Below are positions 33,696 through 41,794 of a DNA stretch of 64,000 bases, piece by piece (position 1 is the first letter of the stretch; every line of letters starts with the position of its first letter). Location of the stretch: contig NZ_JAGMUO010000029.1 of assembly GCF_019049325.1 (NCBI RefSeq), positions 109,818 through 173,817 on the forward strand, given 5' to 3'. Source of the stretch: Streptomyces sp. AC512_CC834. GTDB taxonomy: Bacteria > Actinomycetota > Actinomycetes > Streptomycetales > Streptomycetaceae. The notes under the pieces were generated by a model. That model saw nothing but the letters and a program-made list of their open reading frames with translations, did no database searches and had not been told where the DNA came from. Both the position numbers and the translations under genes were made by a program.

Positions 33696-36600
33696 TCCCC
33701 TCCCAGGGTCCGGGAGAAGCGGGCCAGGACGTCCTCCAGCAGTGCCTCGGCCTCGTCCCGCCGCCCCAGCGCCCCGAGGTCGTGCGCCAGATTGCCGCCG
33801 CAGACCAGCGTCACCGGGTGATCGGGCCCGACGGTGGCGCGCAGAGCCTCCAGATGCCGGCCGTCGGCCTGCGCCGCCTCCTCGTGGCGGCCCGCCGTGT
33901 GCAGATCGTTGGCGAGGTTGACCCCGCAGCGCAGCGTGCAGTTGTGCTCCGGACCGAATCGCGCCGTCAGCTTCTCGTACGCCGCGAGGTTCAGGGCCAG
34001 CGCCCGTTCGTGCTCGCCCAGCGCACTGAGGACCAGGGCGTGGTTCGTCTCGGTCATCGGCATGTACGGATGGTCCGCGCCGAACAACTGCTCGTACCCG
34101 GCCACGGTCTGCGCGGCCAGCCGCTCGGCGTCCTCCAGCTCGCCGCGCAGCAGCAGGTCGATGGCGTAGTTGCCCACCGCGGCCAGCGTGTTGAGGTCGC
34201 CCTCGCCGTACCTCGCCCGGTAGCGCTCCACCGTCCGCGAGGACCGGTCGTACGCCTCCTCGTAGGCGCCCATCGCGCGCAGGGAGACCGCCAGGTTCTT
34301 CGCCACGTCGAGGGTGGACGGGTGCTCGCGGCCCTGCCGGTCCCGCAGCTTCGGGTACAGCGCCCGCAGCGACTCCGTGGAGCCCCGGTAGTCGCCCAGC
34401 TCCCGCTGGTCACGGGCGTAGTTCGCCGCCACCACCAGGGTGACCGCGTCGTCGGGGCCGAAGATGCGCACCCGCCGCTGGTAGGTGTCCGCGTCCAGCT
34501 CCAGCGCCTCCTCGAAGCGGCCGAGGAGCCGCAGGTCGAGCGCGTGGTTGGCCGCGGACATCAGCGCCAGCGGATAGTCCCGGCCGAAGCTCCTGGTCAG
34601 CCGCTCCAGGGTGTCCGCGTCCCGCGCCGTGGCCTGCTCGAAGTCACCGAGCACCCGCAGGTCGGCCGCGTTGCTGTTGGCGATGGCCAGGGTCTCCTCG
34701 TGGTCCTCGCCGAACACGCGGCGCGCCCGCACCAGCAGCTCCGCGTTCAGCTCACGGGCCTCGTCGAAACGGCCGAAGTTGCGGATCAGCGTGGCGTAGG
34801 AGCGCGTGGTCCGCATCGTCTGCGGATGGTCGTCGCCCAGCCGCTGCCGCCACTCCTTGCGAGCGAATTCGGCCACTTCCGTGCCGCCGGTGTAGTCGCC
34901 GTGCAGATACAGGTAGCGGATCTCGTTGATGACCAGGTCCCGCACCTCCCGGTGTTCGCACTCGACGGCCCGGGTGGGCCGGATGTGCGGCCGCAGCTCG
35001 GAGTACCGGCGCCAGTTGTCGTTGTCCTCGGGCTCCTGCGGGTCGGCCGCGGCCAGCAGGACGTGGGTGAGGTGATAGGTGTCCTCCTGCTCCTGCTCCG
35101 ACATCTGGTTGAAGAGCACGGCCTGCACCAGCCGGTGCATCTGGAGGCTGTTGCTGCGGTGGTCGATCCTGGCCAGGGCGAGCCGGCCGATCTCCCGGGT
35201 GGCCAGGCCCAGTTCGACGGGATCGCGCAGCGCCTCGGCGAGCGGCGAGGGCAGCGGGGCGAACGCGGCACTGCGCAGCATCGCCCAGCCAATCGGCTCC
35301 GGGGCCATGCACGAACACAGCCGCAGCAGTTGGACCGCCGCGGGACTGCGCCGCTCGAGGCGCTCCATCGCCAGGTTCCAGGTCGCCACCACGGAGTGCG
35401 GGTACCCGGAGGGGACGGAGGTGTCCAGCAGCCGGTCCGCGTGCTCGCGCAGCAGTTCCAGGTACTCGTCGACCGACATCGCCGTCTCCGCGTGCCAGGC
35501 ACCGGCCTGCTCCACCGCGAGCGGCAGGTCGCCCAGCGCCTCGGCGAGGCGGGAGGCGTCCGGTGCGGGCATGCCGGGCACCCTGCGCTGCAGGAAGCGG
35601 ATCGACTCCGCGCGGGAGAAGACGTCCACCGAGACGGGGTGCGCGTGGCCGGCCCAGCTCTGGTTGCGCGACGTGATCAGGACGTGTCCCTCGCCGGAGG
35701 GGAAGTACTCCTCCAGGTCCTCGGGGCGGTCGGCGTTGTCGAAGACCAAGAGATACCTGCGGTAGGGAGAGCCCCGGCGCAGCGCGTCGAGGACGAGCGG
35801 AAGCGCCTCGTCACCGCTGGGCCCGGCCTCCAGGCCCAGGTGCGGCGCGAGCGCGGCGATGGCCGAGCGGACCAGGGCGGGGTCCTCGGCGTTGATCCAC
35901 CAGATCAGTTGGTACTGGGACTGGTACCGGTAGATGTACTCCACGGCCAGTTGGGTCTTGCCCACGCCGCCGAGGCCGAAGAAGGCCTGCGGCACGATGG
36001 CCGCGCGACGGTCGGCCAGCCGGTCGTGCAACTGGGTGATCAGCTCGTCGCGACCGGTGAAGTTGTGGTTGCGCGGCGGGATGCGCCGGCCCCACACCTG
36101 CGGCACGGTCTCCTCGAAGCGCATCGGACGGGTGAGCGTCGCACGGGTGCCCGTCGGAGCCTGCGCGGTGTGCGAGGGGCCGTTGACGCCGACCGGGTGA
36201 GAGGCGGACTCGGCCACGGATGGATCCCTTCCCGCTGTGTGCCGTGACTGTTCCCCCGTCGGCGCCGGGTTCCCCCCGCTCCGGGGGCCTGGCCCGGCGG
36301 GACGGGGGCGGCCGGCGCCCGTTTCGATGGCTCCACTGGTGGATGTGGTGTCAGTCACACCGTCATCGTATGGCGATCTTGCGAGACCATCTCCCCCTGG
36401 CCGGTGCTGCCGGGAGATGAGGGCCCGCAGTTCGCGCGCCCGGGTGGCGAAGCCGCCGCCGAGGGCGTCGGCGACCGCCGCGTCGACCTTGGCGAAGGGC
36501 AGGCTCTCGACGCTGACCCGGGTCGGCAGCTCGTGCGAGGGATCGGTCAGCGTGGCGTCGAACCGGTACGGCGCCGAGGAGTGTTCCGCCAGGTAGTCCG

Positions 36601-38539
36601 ACACGGCCGTCAGTACCCGGCGGCTCTCCTGCCGGTGCAGCGAACCCAGCAGCAGCGACCGTACGGTCTCCGGAAAGTCGAACTCGGTCTGTTCGGCCGG
36701 GCGCGGCTGGGCCGGCACCGGGTGCAGCAGGCCGGACAGGAAGACCTCCGCCAGGTGCGAGGGGGTCGTGCGCGGTGCCATGACCTGCTGCACCAGGCGC
36801 ATCACCGGCAGGAACAGGGGTGCGGCGGCGAGGTATCCGGCCAGCTCGAAGGCCTGCGGCGAGGCCTCCGCGCGAAACGCCAGCACCCGATCGAGCGGCG
36901 ACAACCGCTCATCCCCCGCCGCGGCCCCCGACCAGATCCCTGGCCCCGGCCCGGTCCCTGGCTCCGGCCCGGCTCCTGCCTCCGGCCCGGTCCCTGGCTC
37001 CGGCCCGGTCCCTGGCTCCGGACGTGGCTCCGACTCCGACCCCGGCCTCGGCTCCGGCCGGGTCCCTGGCCCCGCCGAGGTCCCTGGCCCCGGACGTGGC
37101 TCCGGCCCCGGACGTGGCTCCGGCTCCGGCCCGGTCCCCGGCCCTGACCTGGTCCCTGGCCCCGGACATGGCTCCGACTCCGGCCCGGTCCCCGGCCCCA
37201 ACCCGGTCCCTGGCTCCAGTCCCGGCCTTGACTCCAGCCCTGGCTCCGACTCCGACCCCGGCCCGGTCCCTGGCCCCGGACGTGGCTCCGGCTCCGGCCC
37301 GGTCCCCGGCCCCGGCCCGGTCCCTGGCTCCAGTCCCGGCGTTGACTCCAGCCCTGGCTCCGACTCCGACTCCGACCCCCGCCCCGACTCCGACCCCGGC
37401 TCCGGGCGCAGCCCCCGCTCCGGGCGCAGCGCCGGACCCGGTTCTGGATGCGGGGTGCCGTCGGCTCGTACCGCGTACCCGTGGAACGGTGAGGACTCCG
37501 GGCGCGCGACCAGGCGGGCCCACATCTGCAGGGCCGCCGGGGCCAGTTCGACCACGGGCACCAGCAGGCCCGGACGGTCGGCGTCGGAGCGCAGCTCGCC
37601 GTTGGGCGCGCCGGGCCGGGAGGCCTTGAGCGCGACGGGCAGCGGACGCAGCGCGGTGCGGTGCCACAGCCGCCGGTCGAGGGGCTGCACCAGCGCCGTC
37701 GGGCCGCCGCGCGCCCAGCGGGCCAGCAGTCGGTGCACCGCGCCGGAGCTCCATCCCGGACCGATCGCGTCGCTCAGGACGAGTACCGCGCCGCGTGGGG
37801 AGTGGTGCAGGTGCCGGTCCGTACCGGAGGTGGGGCGCGAAGCGCCGTCCGGCCACGGCGGCGGGGTGGTGCGCACCGTCACCGAGCCGCCCGGCAGGTG
37901 CTCCAGCCAGCGCACGGTGATCGAGCGGAAGGCCCCCACCCGGCGCAGCACCGCGCGCAGCTCGGCCACCGCGCCGTCCCACAGCACCATCGACTCACCG
38001 GTGTCCACCACGAGGACCAGGTCCAGCCAGGGTTCCTCCGCCGGGACCAGCACCGGTTCCCAGACGTCGGTGTCGGCCGCCCGGTCGGCCGTCGCCTTCT
38101 CGTCCAGCCGGTGCCGGACGCTGGACGCGGCCCGCCGCCGCAACGGCCGCAGGGCCTTGGCCAGCTCCGCCGTCCTGGCCAGCGGCCGTACTCCCGGGGA
38201 GCGCACCGGCAGCGCCGGCACGGGCGCGCCCGCTCGGCTGTCCGGCGCGCCGGTGCTGCGCACGTGCAGCCGGGGCTCCGCCACGCCCGGCCCGGCCCCC
38301 TCGGACCAGGTGTCGTCCGGTGGCAGGCCCGGCCCGTCCGCCGAGGGCGCGGTACCGCGCCGGCGTCGCGGTGAGCCCGGCTCCAACTGGCCCGCGATCC
38401 CGGACAGCCGGGGCGCGCCCGTGGCCGGCCGGGCGGGTCCCGGCTCCTGGGGTGCGCGGGCCAGCCGCGCCGCGAGCCACAGGACCTCGGCGATCTCCCG
38501 GGCGTTCGGAGCGGGGCGCTCCGGGGGTTCGTACGGCAT
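33626..38539 (-). CDS. vWA-like / NB-ARC / TPR fusion protein (SAV_2336 N-terminal-type plus FxSxx-system TPR protein)
   Basis: The 1637-aa protein starts at ATG 38539 (MPYEPPERPAPNAREIAEVL), sharing one base with the MoxR stop (TGATG). A vWA-like domain at about 155-330 has LDLVLVVDTGESMVLW, a near-complete MIDAS D-x-G-x-S, and LVLSDAIG. A Glu/Pro/Gly/Ser/Thr repeat linker spans about 363-545. A further helical domain (SPLDRVLAFRAEASPQAFEL onward) follows. An NB-ARC NTPase begins near 820, with Walker A GLGGVGKTQ at about 853 and Walker B YLLVFDNAD at about 930. About ten TPR-like repeats fill 1210-1620 (EARELNAELLVRARRVFGED type). GTG 36358 could start a separate 910-aa NB-ARC/TPR protein. 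The vWA-MoxR-VMAP trio is a known conflict-system core. Confidence 0.82.
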   Translation of the reverse strand: MPYEPPERPAPNAREIAEVLWLAARLARAPQEPGPARPATGAPRLSGIAGQLEPGSPRRRRGTAPSADGPGLPPDDTWSEGAGPGVAEPRLHVRSTGAPDSRAGAPVPALPVRSPGVRPLARTAELAKALRPLRRRAASSVRHRLDEKATADRAADTDVWEPVLVPAEEPWLDLVLVVDTGESMVLWDGAVAELRAVLRRVGAFRSITVRWLEHLPGGSVTVRTTPPPWPDGASRPTSGTDRHLHHSPRGAVLVLSDAIGPGWSSGAVHRLLARWARGGPTALVQPLDRRLWHRTALRPLPVALKASRPGAPNGELRSDADRPGLLVPVVELAPAALQMWARLVARPESSPFHGYAVRADGTPHPEPGPALRPERGLRPEPGSESGRGSESESEPGLESTPGLEPGTGPGPGTGPEPEPRPGPGTGPGSESEPGLESRPGLEPGTGLGPGTGPESEPCPGPGTRSGPGTGPEPEPRPGPEPRPGPGTSAGPGTRPEPRPGSESEPRPEPGTGPEPGTGPEAGAGPEPGTGPGPGIWSGAAAGDERLSPLDRVLAFRAEASPQAFELAGYLAAAPLFLPVMRLVQQVMAPRTTPSHLAEVFLSGLLHPVPAQPRPAEQTEFDFPETVRSLLLGSLHRQESRRVLTAVSDYLAEHSSAPYRFDATLTDPSHELPTRVSVESLPFAKVDAAVADALGGGFATRARELRALISRQHRPGGDGLARSPYDDGVTDTTSTSGAIETGAGRPRPAGPGPRSGGNPAPTGEQSRHTAGRDPSVAESASHPVGVNGPSHTAQAPTGTRATLTRPMRFEETVPQVWGRRIPPRNHNFTGRDELITQLHDRLADRRAAIVPQAFFGLGGVGKTQLAVEYIYRYQSQYQLIWWINAEDPALVRSAIAALAPHLGLEAGPSGDEALPLVLDALRRGSPYRRYLLVFDNADRPEDLEEYFPSGEGHVLITSRNQSWAGHAHPVSVDVFSRAESIRFLQRRVPGMPAPDASRLAEALGDLPLAVEQAGAWHAETAMSVDEYLELLREHADRLLDTSVPSGYPHSVVATWNLAMERLERRSPAAVQLLRLCSCMAPEPIGWAMLRSAAFAPLPSPLAEALRDPVELGLATREIGRLALARIDHRSNSLQMHRLVQAVLFNQMSEQEQEDTYHLTHVLLAAADPQEPEDNDNWRRYSELRPHIRPTRAVECEHREVRDLVINEIRYLYLHGDYTGGTEVAEFARKEWRQRLGDDHPQTMRTTRSYATLIRNFGRFDEARELNAELLVRARRVFGEDHEETLAIANSNAADLRVLGDFEQATARDADTLERLTRSFGRDYPLALMSAANHALDLRLLGRFEEALELDADTYQRRVRIFGPDDAVTLVVAANYARDQRELGDYRGSTESLRALYPKLRDRQGREHPSTLDVAKNLAVSLRAMGAYEEAYDRSSRTVERYRARYGEGDLNTLAAVGNYAIDLLLRGELEDAERLAAQTVAGYEQLFGADHPYMPMTETNHALVLSALGEHERALALNLAAYEKLTARFGPEHNCTLRCGVNLANDLHTAGRHEEAAQADGRHLEALRATVGPDHPVTLVCGGNLAHDLGALGRRDEAEALLEDVLARFSRTLGGDYPVAEVFARGERAFCDIETPVF
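36925..37460. repeat. Coding tandem repeats (Glu/Pro/Gly/Ser linker)
   Basis: Over more than 500 bases, GC-rich units such as CCGGCCCGGTCCCTGGCTC (about 18 bases) and CGACTCCGACCCCGGC recur in tandem with changes. On the coding (-) strand they give PGTGP, SESEP, LEPG and EPEPRPGP motifs. Every frame is open through them, so the long + strand frames here are shadows. The repeat number is probably unstable between strains, and assembly collapse is possible. Confidence 0.85.
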
Positions 38540-39555
38540 CAGGGCCCCGTCTCCAGGTGCCGCCACAGGGTGCGCAGCAGGTCCTGCCACTGCTCCGGGT
38601 CCTCGTCGGCGCCCGCCCGCGCCAACTGGATGGCGCTCAGCAACTGGTCCACGGCGACGCTCCCGTTGCTCTGCTCCGCGAGGAACGCCTCCACCAGGGG
38701 CGCGGCCTCCTCCAGCGCGTCGGCGCCCAGGTGCGCGGCGACGATCGCCGCCAGCCGGTCGGGTCCAGGCTGCTCGATGTCGTAGCGCAGGCAGCGCCGG
38801 GCGAACGCGGCGGGGAACTCCCGCTCCTCGTTGGAGGTGATCACCACGAACGGAAAGGCCCAGCAGTCCACCGCGCCGTCCGTCACCGCCGCCGTCCCGC
38901 CGTCGGCCGTCCGCACCGGGACGGTGCGCTGCTCCGGCGGCAGCCGCAGCAGCTCCTCGACGGTGTACCGGCCCTCCTCGAAGACGGTCAGCAGGTCGTT
39001 GGGAAGATCGATGTCGCTCTTGTCCAGCTCGTCGATGAGCAGGACACGCGGCCGGTGACGGGGCAGCAGCGCGGTGCCCAGGGGCCCGAGCCGCAGGAAC
39101 CGGCCGATGTCGCCGGTGCCGCCGCCGGTCTCCAGGCCGGCGCGGCGCAGGTTGGCCTCGTGCAGCCGGCCGATGGCGTCGTACGCGTACAGGCCGTCCT
39201 GCAGCGTGGTGCGCGAGGTCACCGGCCAGTGGAGTACGGGGCCGAGCCCCAACTCGTAGGCGACGGCGTGCGCGAGGGTGGACTTGCCGGTGCCGGGGCG
39301 CCCCGTGAGCAGCAGCGGACGGCGCAGCAGCAGGGCCGCGTTGACCGCGTCGACCAGCCCGGGGTCCACCTGGAAGACCCGCCCCCGCCGGGTGTCGGCC
39401 GGCTGCGCGGGCACGGGATCGTCCTGCGGCGGCATGCCCTGTTGCAGCGGGCGCCAGCTCGGCGGGGCGGGCAGCCTTTCGATGCCGTTGTGCGGGACAC
39501 CGTCGCCGCGGTAGATCCACCACGCCGGCGGCTGCGGGGCTGCGGGCTCGGTCAC
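38539..39555 (-). CDS. MoxR-type AAA+ ATPase of the island
   Basis: The 338-aa AAA+ protein has Walker A LTGRPGTGKSTLAHAVAYEL near residue 85, Walker B RVLLIDELDKSDIDLPNDLL, sensor 1 FVVITSNEEREF, and arginine-finger region AFARRCLRYDIEQP. This is the MoxR-family ATPase of the vWA-MoxR-VMAP systems and would remodel or signal to the vWA partner encoded next. GTG 39555 overlaps the upstream protease stop by 4 bases (GTGA), and its own stop shares one base with the vWA gene start. A three-gene polycistron is therefore clear. It is distinct from the operon MoxR at 60499-61572. Confidence 0.87.
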   Translation of the reverse strand: MTEPAAPQPPAWWIYRGDGVPHNGIERLPAPPSWRPLQQGMPPQDDPVPAQPADTRRGRVFQVDPGLVDAVNAALLLRRPLLLTGRPGTGKSTLAHAVAYELGLGPVLHWPVTSRTTLQDGLYAYDAIGRLHEANLRRAGLETGGGTGDIGRFLRLGPLGTALLPRHRPRVLLIDELDKSDIDLPNDLLTVFEEGRYTVEELLRLPPEQRTVPVRTADGGTAAVTDGAVDCWAFPFVVITSNEEREFPAAFARRCLRYDIEQPGPDRLAAIVAAHLGADALEEAAPLVEAFLAEQSNGSVAVDQLLSAIQLARAGADEDPEQWQDLLRTLWRHLETGP

Positions 39556-41534
39556 GACGAGGCACCTCCGGGAGCGGGAGCTGGTGGGGTCAGGGGGGTG
39601 TGCGGGGGCAGCCGGTCGAACGGGTCCCACAGGAAGCCCAGGCGCAGACCGCCCCCGACCCGCGGCCGGGCCGCACCGGGCCGGGACGACCACTCCCCGC
39701 GGCGGGCCCGGAGCACCTCCCCGGGCAGGGTGCGCACCCCGGCGGCCCGCAGCCGGTTCGGCAGGTCGTCCGAGACGGACTGTGCGTCCTGCTCCTCGTG
39801 GGCCCAGACCAGGGCCGGGACGCCCGAGTCCAGGGCCGCGTCGAACTCGGCGTCGGGCGTGCGCCTGCGGGACACCCGCGGCGGGAACCCGAGGACCAGT
39901 GCCAGGGGTCCGTCGTCCGCGTACAGGGCGGAGAACAGCGCCTCGTAGGACGAACCGTCCTGGTTCCGGGCGGGGATCACTGCCACCACGCCCTCTCCGG
40001 AGAGTGCGGACAATGCCTTCATCCTGTCCCACTTCCGGGACCAGTTATGCCCCCAGTCGACCCATTCCGAGGCGTTCTGGCGCTCGAGGCTGCGTACGGC
40101 GACCGGATGCACCACCCCCAGGCGCACCACCGCGCCGCTCGGGGTCGTGATGGGCAGACCGTCGACCGGCCGGCCCAGCAGCTCACGGGGCAGGACGAAC
40201 TCCACGAACAGGTCGGGCGAGTCGATGGCACGCTCCCGGCGCATGCGGGTGATCTCGTCCACCACGAGCCGCTCGATCCGCCCCAGCCGCATCGCCTCCG
40301 TGTACTGCCGCACGGCCTCCCGGGGGGCGCCCTCGTGCTGCTTGAAGACGTCGAGCAGGTAGTGCCGGCTCGGCGACGCGGGAGTGACGCGGAACGTGGC
40401 GTAGGTCCACCGGACGCCCGCCCCGCCGGGACGCACCCGGCGCTCCAGGAGCGGTCCGGGATCGACCGCCGGGGTGCAGTGCCCCGCCCGCCCGCGCACC
40501 CAGCGGGCCAGTTCCTGTCCCCGGGGTCCGGGGACCCGCCGGGACAGCGCGGCGACGAAGGTCAGCAGCGGCGGCACCGGCCGGCCCGCCTGGGCGATGT
40601 GCCGCAGATCGTGCACGATGCCGAGGATGTCCTCGGGGGAGCCCTGCCAGGGGCGGCGCACCGGCCCGAGCGCGTCGTCGCGCAGCCCCACGAGGCCGGG
40701 CATCGTGAGGCGGCCGTCGAGCAGCAGGCGGTAGAGGTCGTCCATGGCCTCGTCGTCGAACGGGCCGTCGTCCGGGTCCGGCGGCCCGGGGACGGGCAGC
40801 GGCGGGAGGCGGTCGCCGGACAGGGCCAGCGCCGCCCGCAGGGGAGGCCAGTCGCGGGCCAGCCGCTCCAGCGGGATCATCCAGGTCACGCCCGCTTCGG
40901 GCGACTTGTCGCGCAGTACGGCGAGTCCGGCGACGCGGGACGTCGTGGCGTCCCGGACACCGCAGCCGCTGTAGCCGCGGGCCACCCTGCGGCCGGTGTC
41001 CGGCGCGTCGTTCAACTGGACCAGCGCCGACTCCGGGCCGCCCCGCCCGGCCATCAGGCAGTCCGCCCACACCCCGTGCGGCTGGCCCTGCGGGTAACCG
41101 TAGACCTGCATCGGCCGCTTGGCGGCGTAGGCGCCGGTGGAGAGATGGGCGTGCGAGGTGGGTACCTGGCCGTTGGCCTGCCCCAGATCCCCGTGCAGGG
41201 TGAGCACCGCGACGTCCTCGTGGTGACTCCCGCCGGTGTAACGGTGCCCGCCACCCGGGGAGCCCGTCAGCTTCAGCCCGCTGCTGAGGGTCACCGTGAC
41301 GGTGGCGTACGGGTCGTCCTCCAGCCGTCCGCCCACGGCCGACGTCACGACATGGGCGCAGGTCAGCACGTAGCGGGGCGGGACGATGACCCCACCGCCG
41401 ACCGGGTTCCCGGCCGGGCCGAGGATGCTCACCTGCCAGTCGTCGGTGACGGCAGCCCGCGCGACCGGTTCCGCCCCCAAGACGCCCTCCCCCCGTCCGC
41501 CGCCGCAGGCCGCGATCGTCTGCGGAGCCGCCAT
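39552..41534 (-). CDS. Trypsin-like protease with VMAP C-terminal domain
   Basis: The 660-aa protein has an N-terminal trypsin-like domain: His in YVLTCAHVVTS, Asp in HHEDVAVLTLHG, and Ser in RVARGYSGCGVRD (GxSGxG), so the triad looks complete. The C-terminal half, from about residue 380 (RWTYATFRVTPASPSRHYLL, LGRIERLVVDEITRMRRERA), matches the VMAP-C domain, named for vWA-MoxR-associated protein. No signal peptide is seen, so proteolysis would be cytosolic. In the ternary-system model it is the sensor or effector gated by the ATPase. ATG 41534 with GGGGA upstream is preferred to a TTG at 41570. Confidence 0.84.
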   Translation of the reverse strand: MAAPQTIAACGGGRGEGVLGAEPVARAAVTDDWQVSILGPAGNPVGGGVIVPPRYVLTCAHVVTSAVGGRLEDDPYATVTVTLSSGLKLTGSPGGGHRYTGGSHHEDVAVLTLHGDLGQANGQVPTSHAHLSTGAYAAKRPMQVYGYPQGQPHGVWADCLMAGRGGPESALVQLNDAPDTGRRVARGYSGCGVRDATTSRVAGLAVLRDKSPEAGVTWMIPLERLARDWPPLRAALALSGDRLPPLPVPGPPDPDDGPFDDEAMDDLYRLLLDGRLTMPGLVGLRDDALGPVRRPWQGSPEDILGIVHDLRHIAQAGRPVPPLLTFVAALSRRVPGPRGQELARWVRGRAGHCTPAVDPGPLLERRVRPGGAGVRWTYATFRVTPASPSRHYLLDVFKQHEGAPREAVRQYTEAMRLGRIERLVVDEITRMRRERAIDSPDLFVEFVLPRELLGRPVDGLPITTPSGAVVRLGVVHPVAVRSLERQNASEWVDWGHNWSRKWDRMKALSALSGEGVVAVIPARNQDGSSYEALFSALYADDGPLALVLGFPPRVSRRRTPDAEFDAALDSGVPALVWAHEEQDAQSVSDDLPNRLRAAGVRTLPGEVLRARRGEWSSRPGAARPRVGGGLRLGFLWDPFDRLPPHTPLTPPAPAPGGASS

Positions 41535-41794
41535 AGTAGCGGTCCCCGCCGGGGGAAGCAGAGGGGGCAACGACCTTTGACGCGGGGCTCGTTGACCACG
41601 TGTGCGGCCCCTGTTCGGCCGATCGCCACGCGCCGCTCTCCCGGCGCCGCTCTCCTCTCGCGGTGACCGGTCCCGCGCCGCGGTGACCGGCCGCTGCCGC
41701 TGTGCGAGGTGATCGCCGGGCAGATCTCCGCCTCACTCGTCATGTTCGCTCGCCACGGACGAGCGCGCCGTGACGCCGGGACGGCGCCGCCTCG
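41535..41794. other. 260-base spacer between the island and the kinase
   Basis: No gene is seen. The sequence has CGGTGACCGG-type repeats (near 41665 and 41685) but no insertion sequence, direct-repeat att site or tRNA end that would mark island integration. It must hold the promoter of the protease-MoxR-vWA operon; no confident -35/-10 pair was found. Confidence 0.4.

Noticed and set aside
36925..37460. CRISPR-like array
   Set aside because: Repeats are variable, short and contiguous, with no unique spacers, and they code for protein.
36820..37629. Long + strand frames with ARSLAP-type repeats, antisense to the vWA/TPR gene
   Set aside because: All frames are open through the GC-rich tandem repeat. 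No ribosome-binding site or domain is seen, and the - strand frame continues into recognised domains on both sides.
38540..39565. Extension of the 1637-aa frame upstream to a 1979-aa protein
   Set aside because: It would run antiparallel in frame through the MoxR gene, whose Walker motifs are clear. The ATG at 38539, touching the MoxR stop, gives a natural start.
30066..41534. Island as a transposon or integrative element
   Set aside because: No integrase, transposase, terminal inverted repeat, tRNA end or flanking direct repeat was seen. Insertion is inferred only from neighbours.
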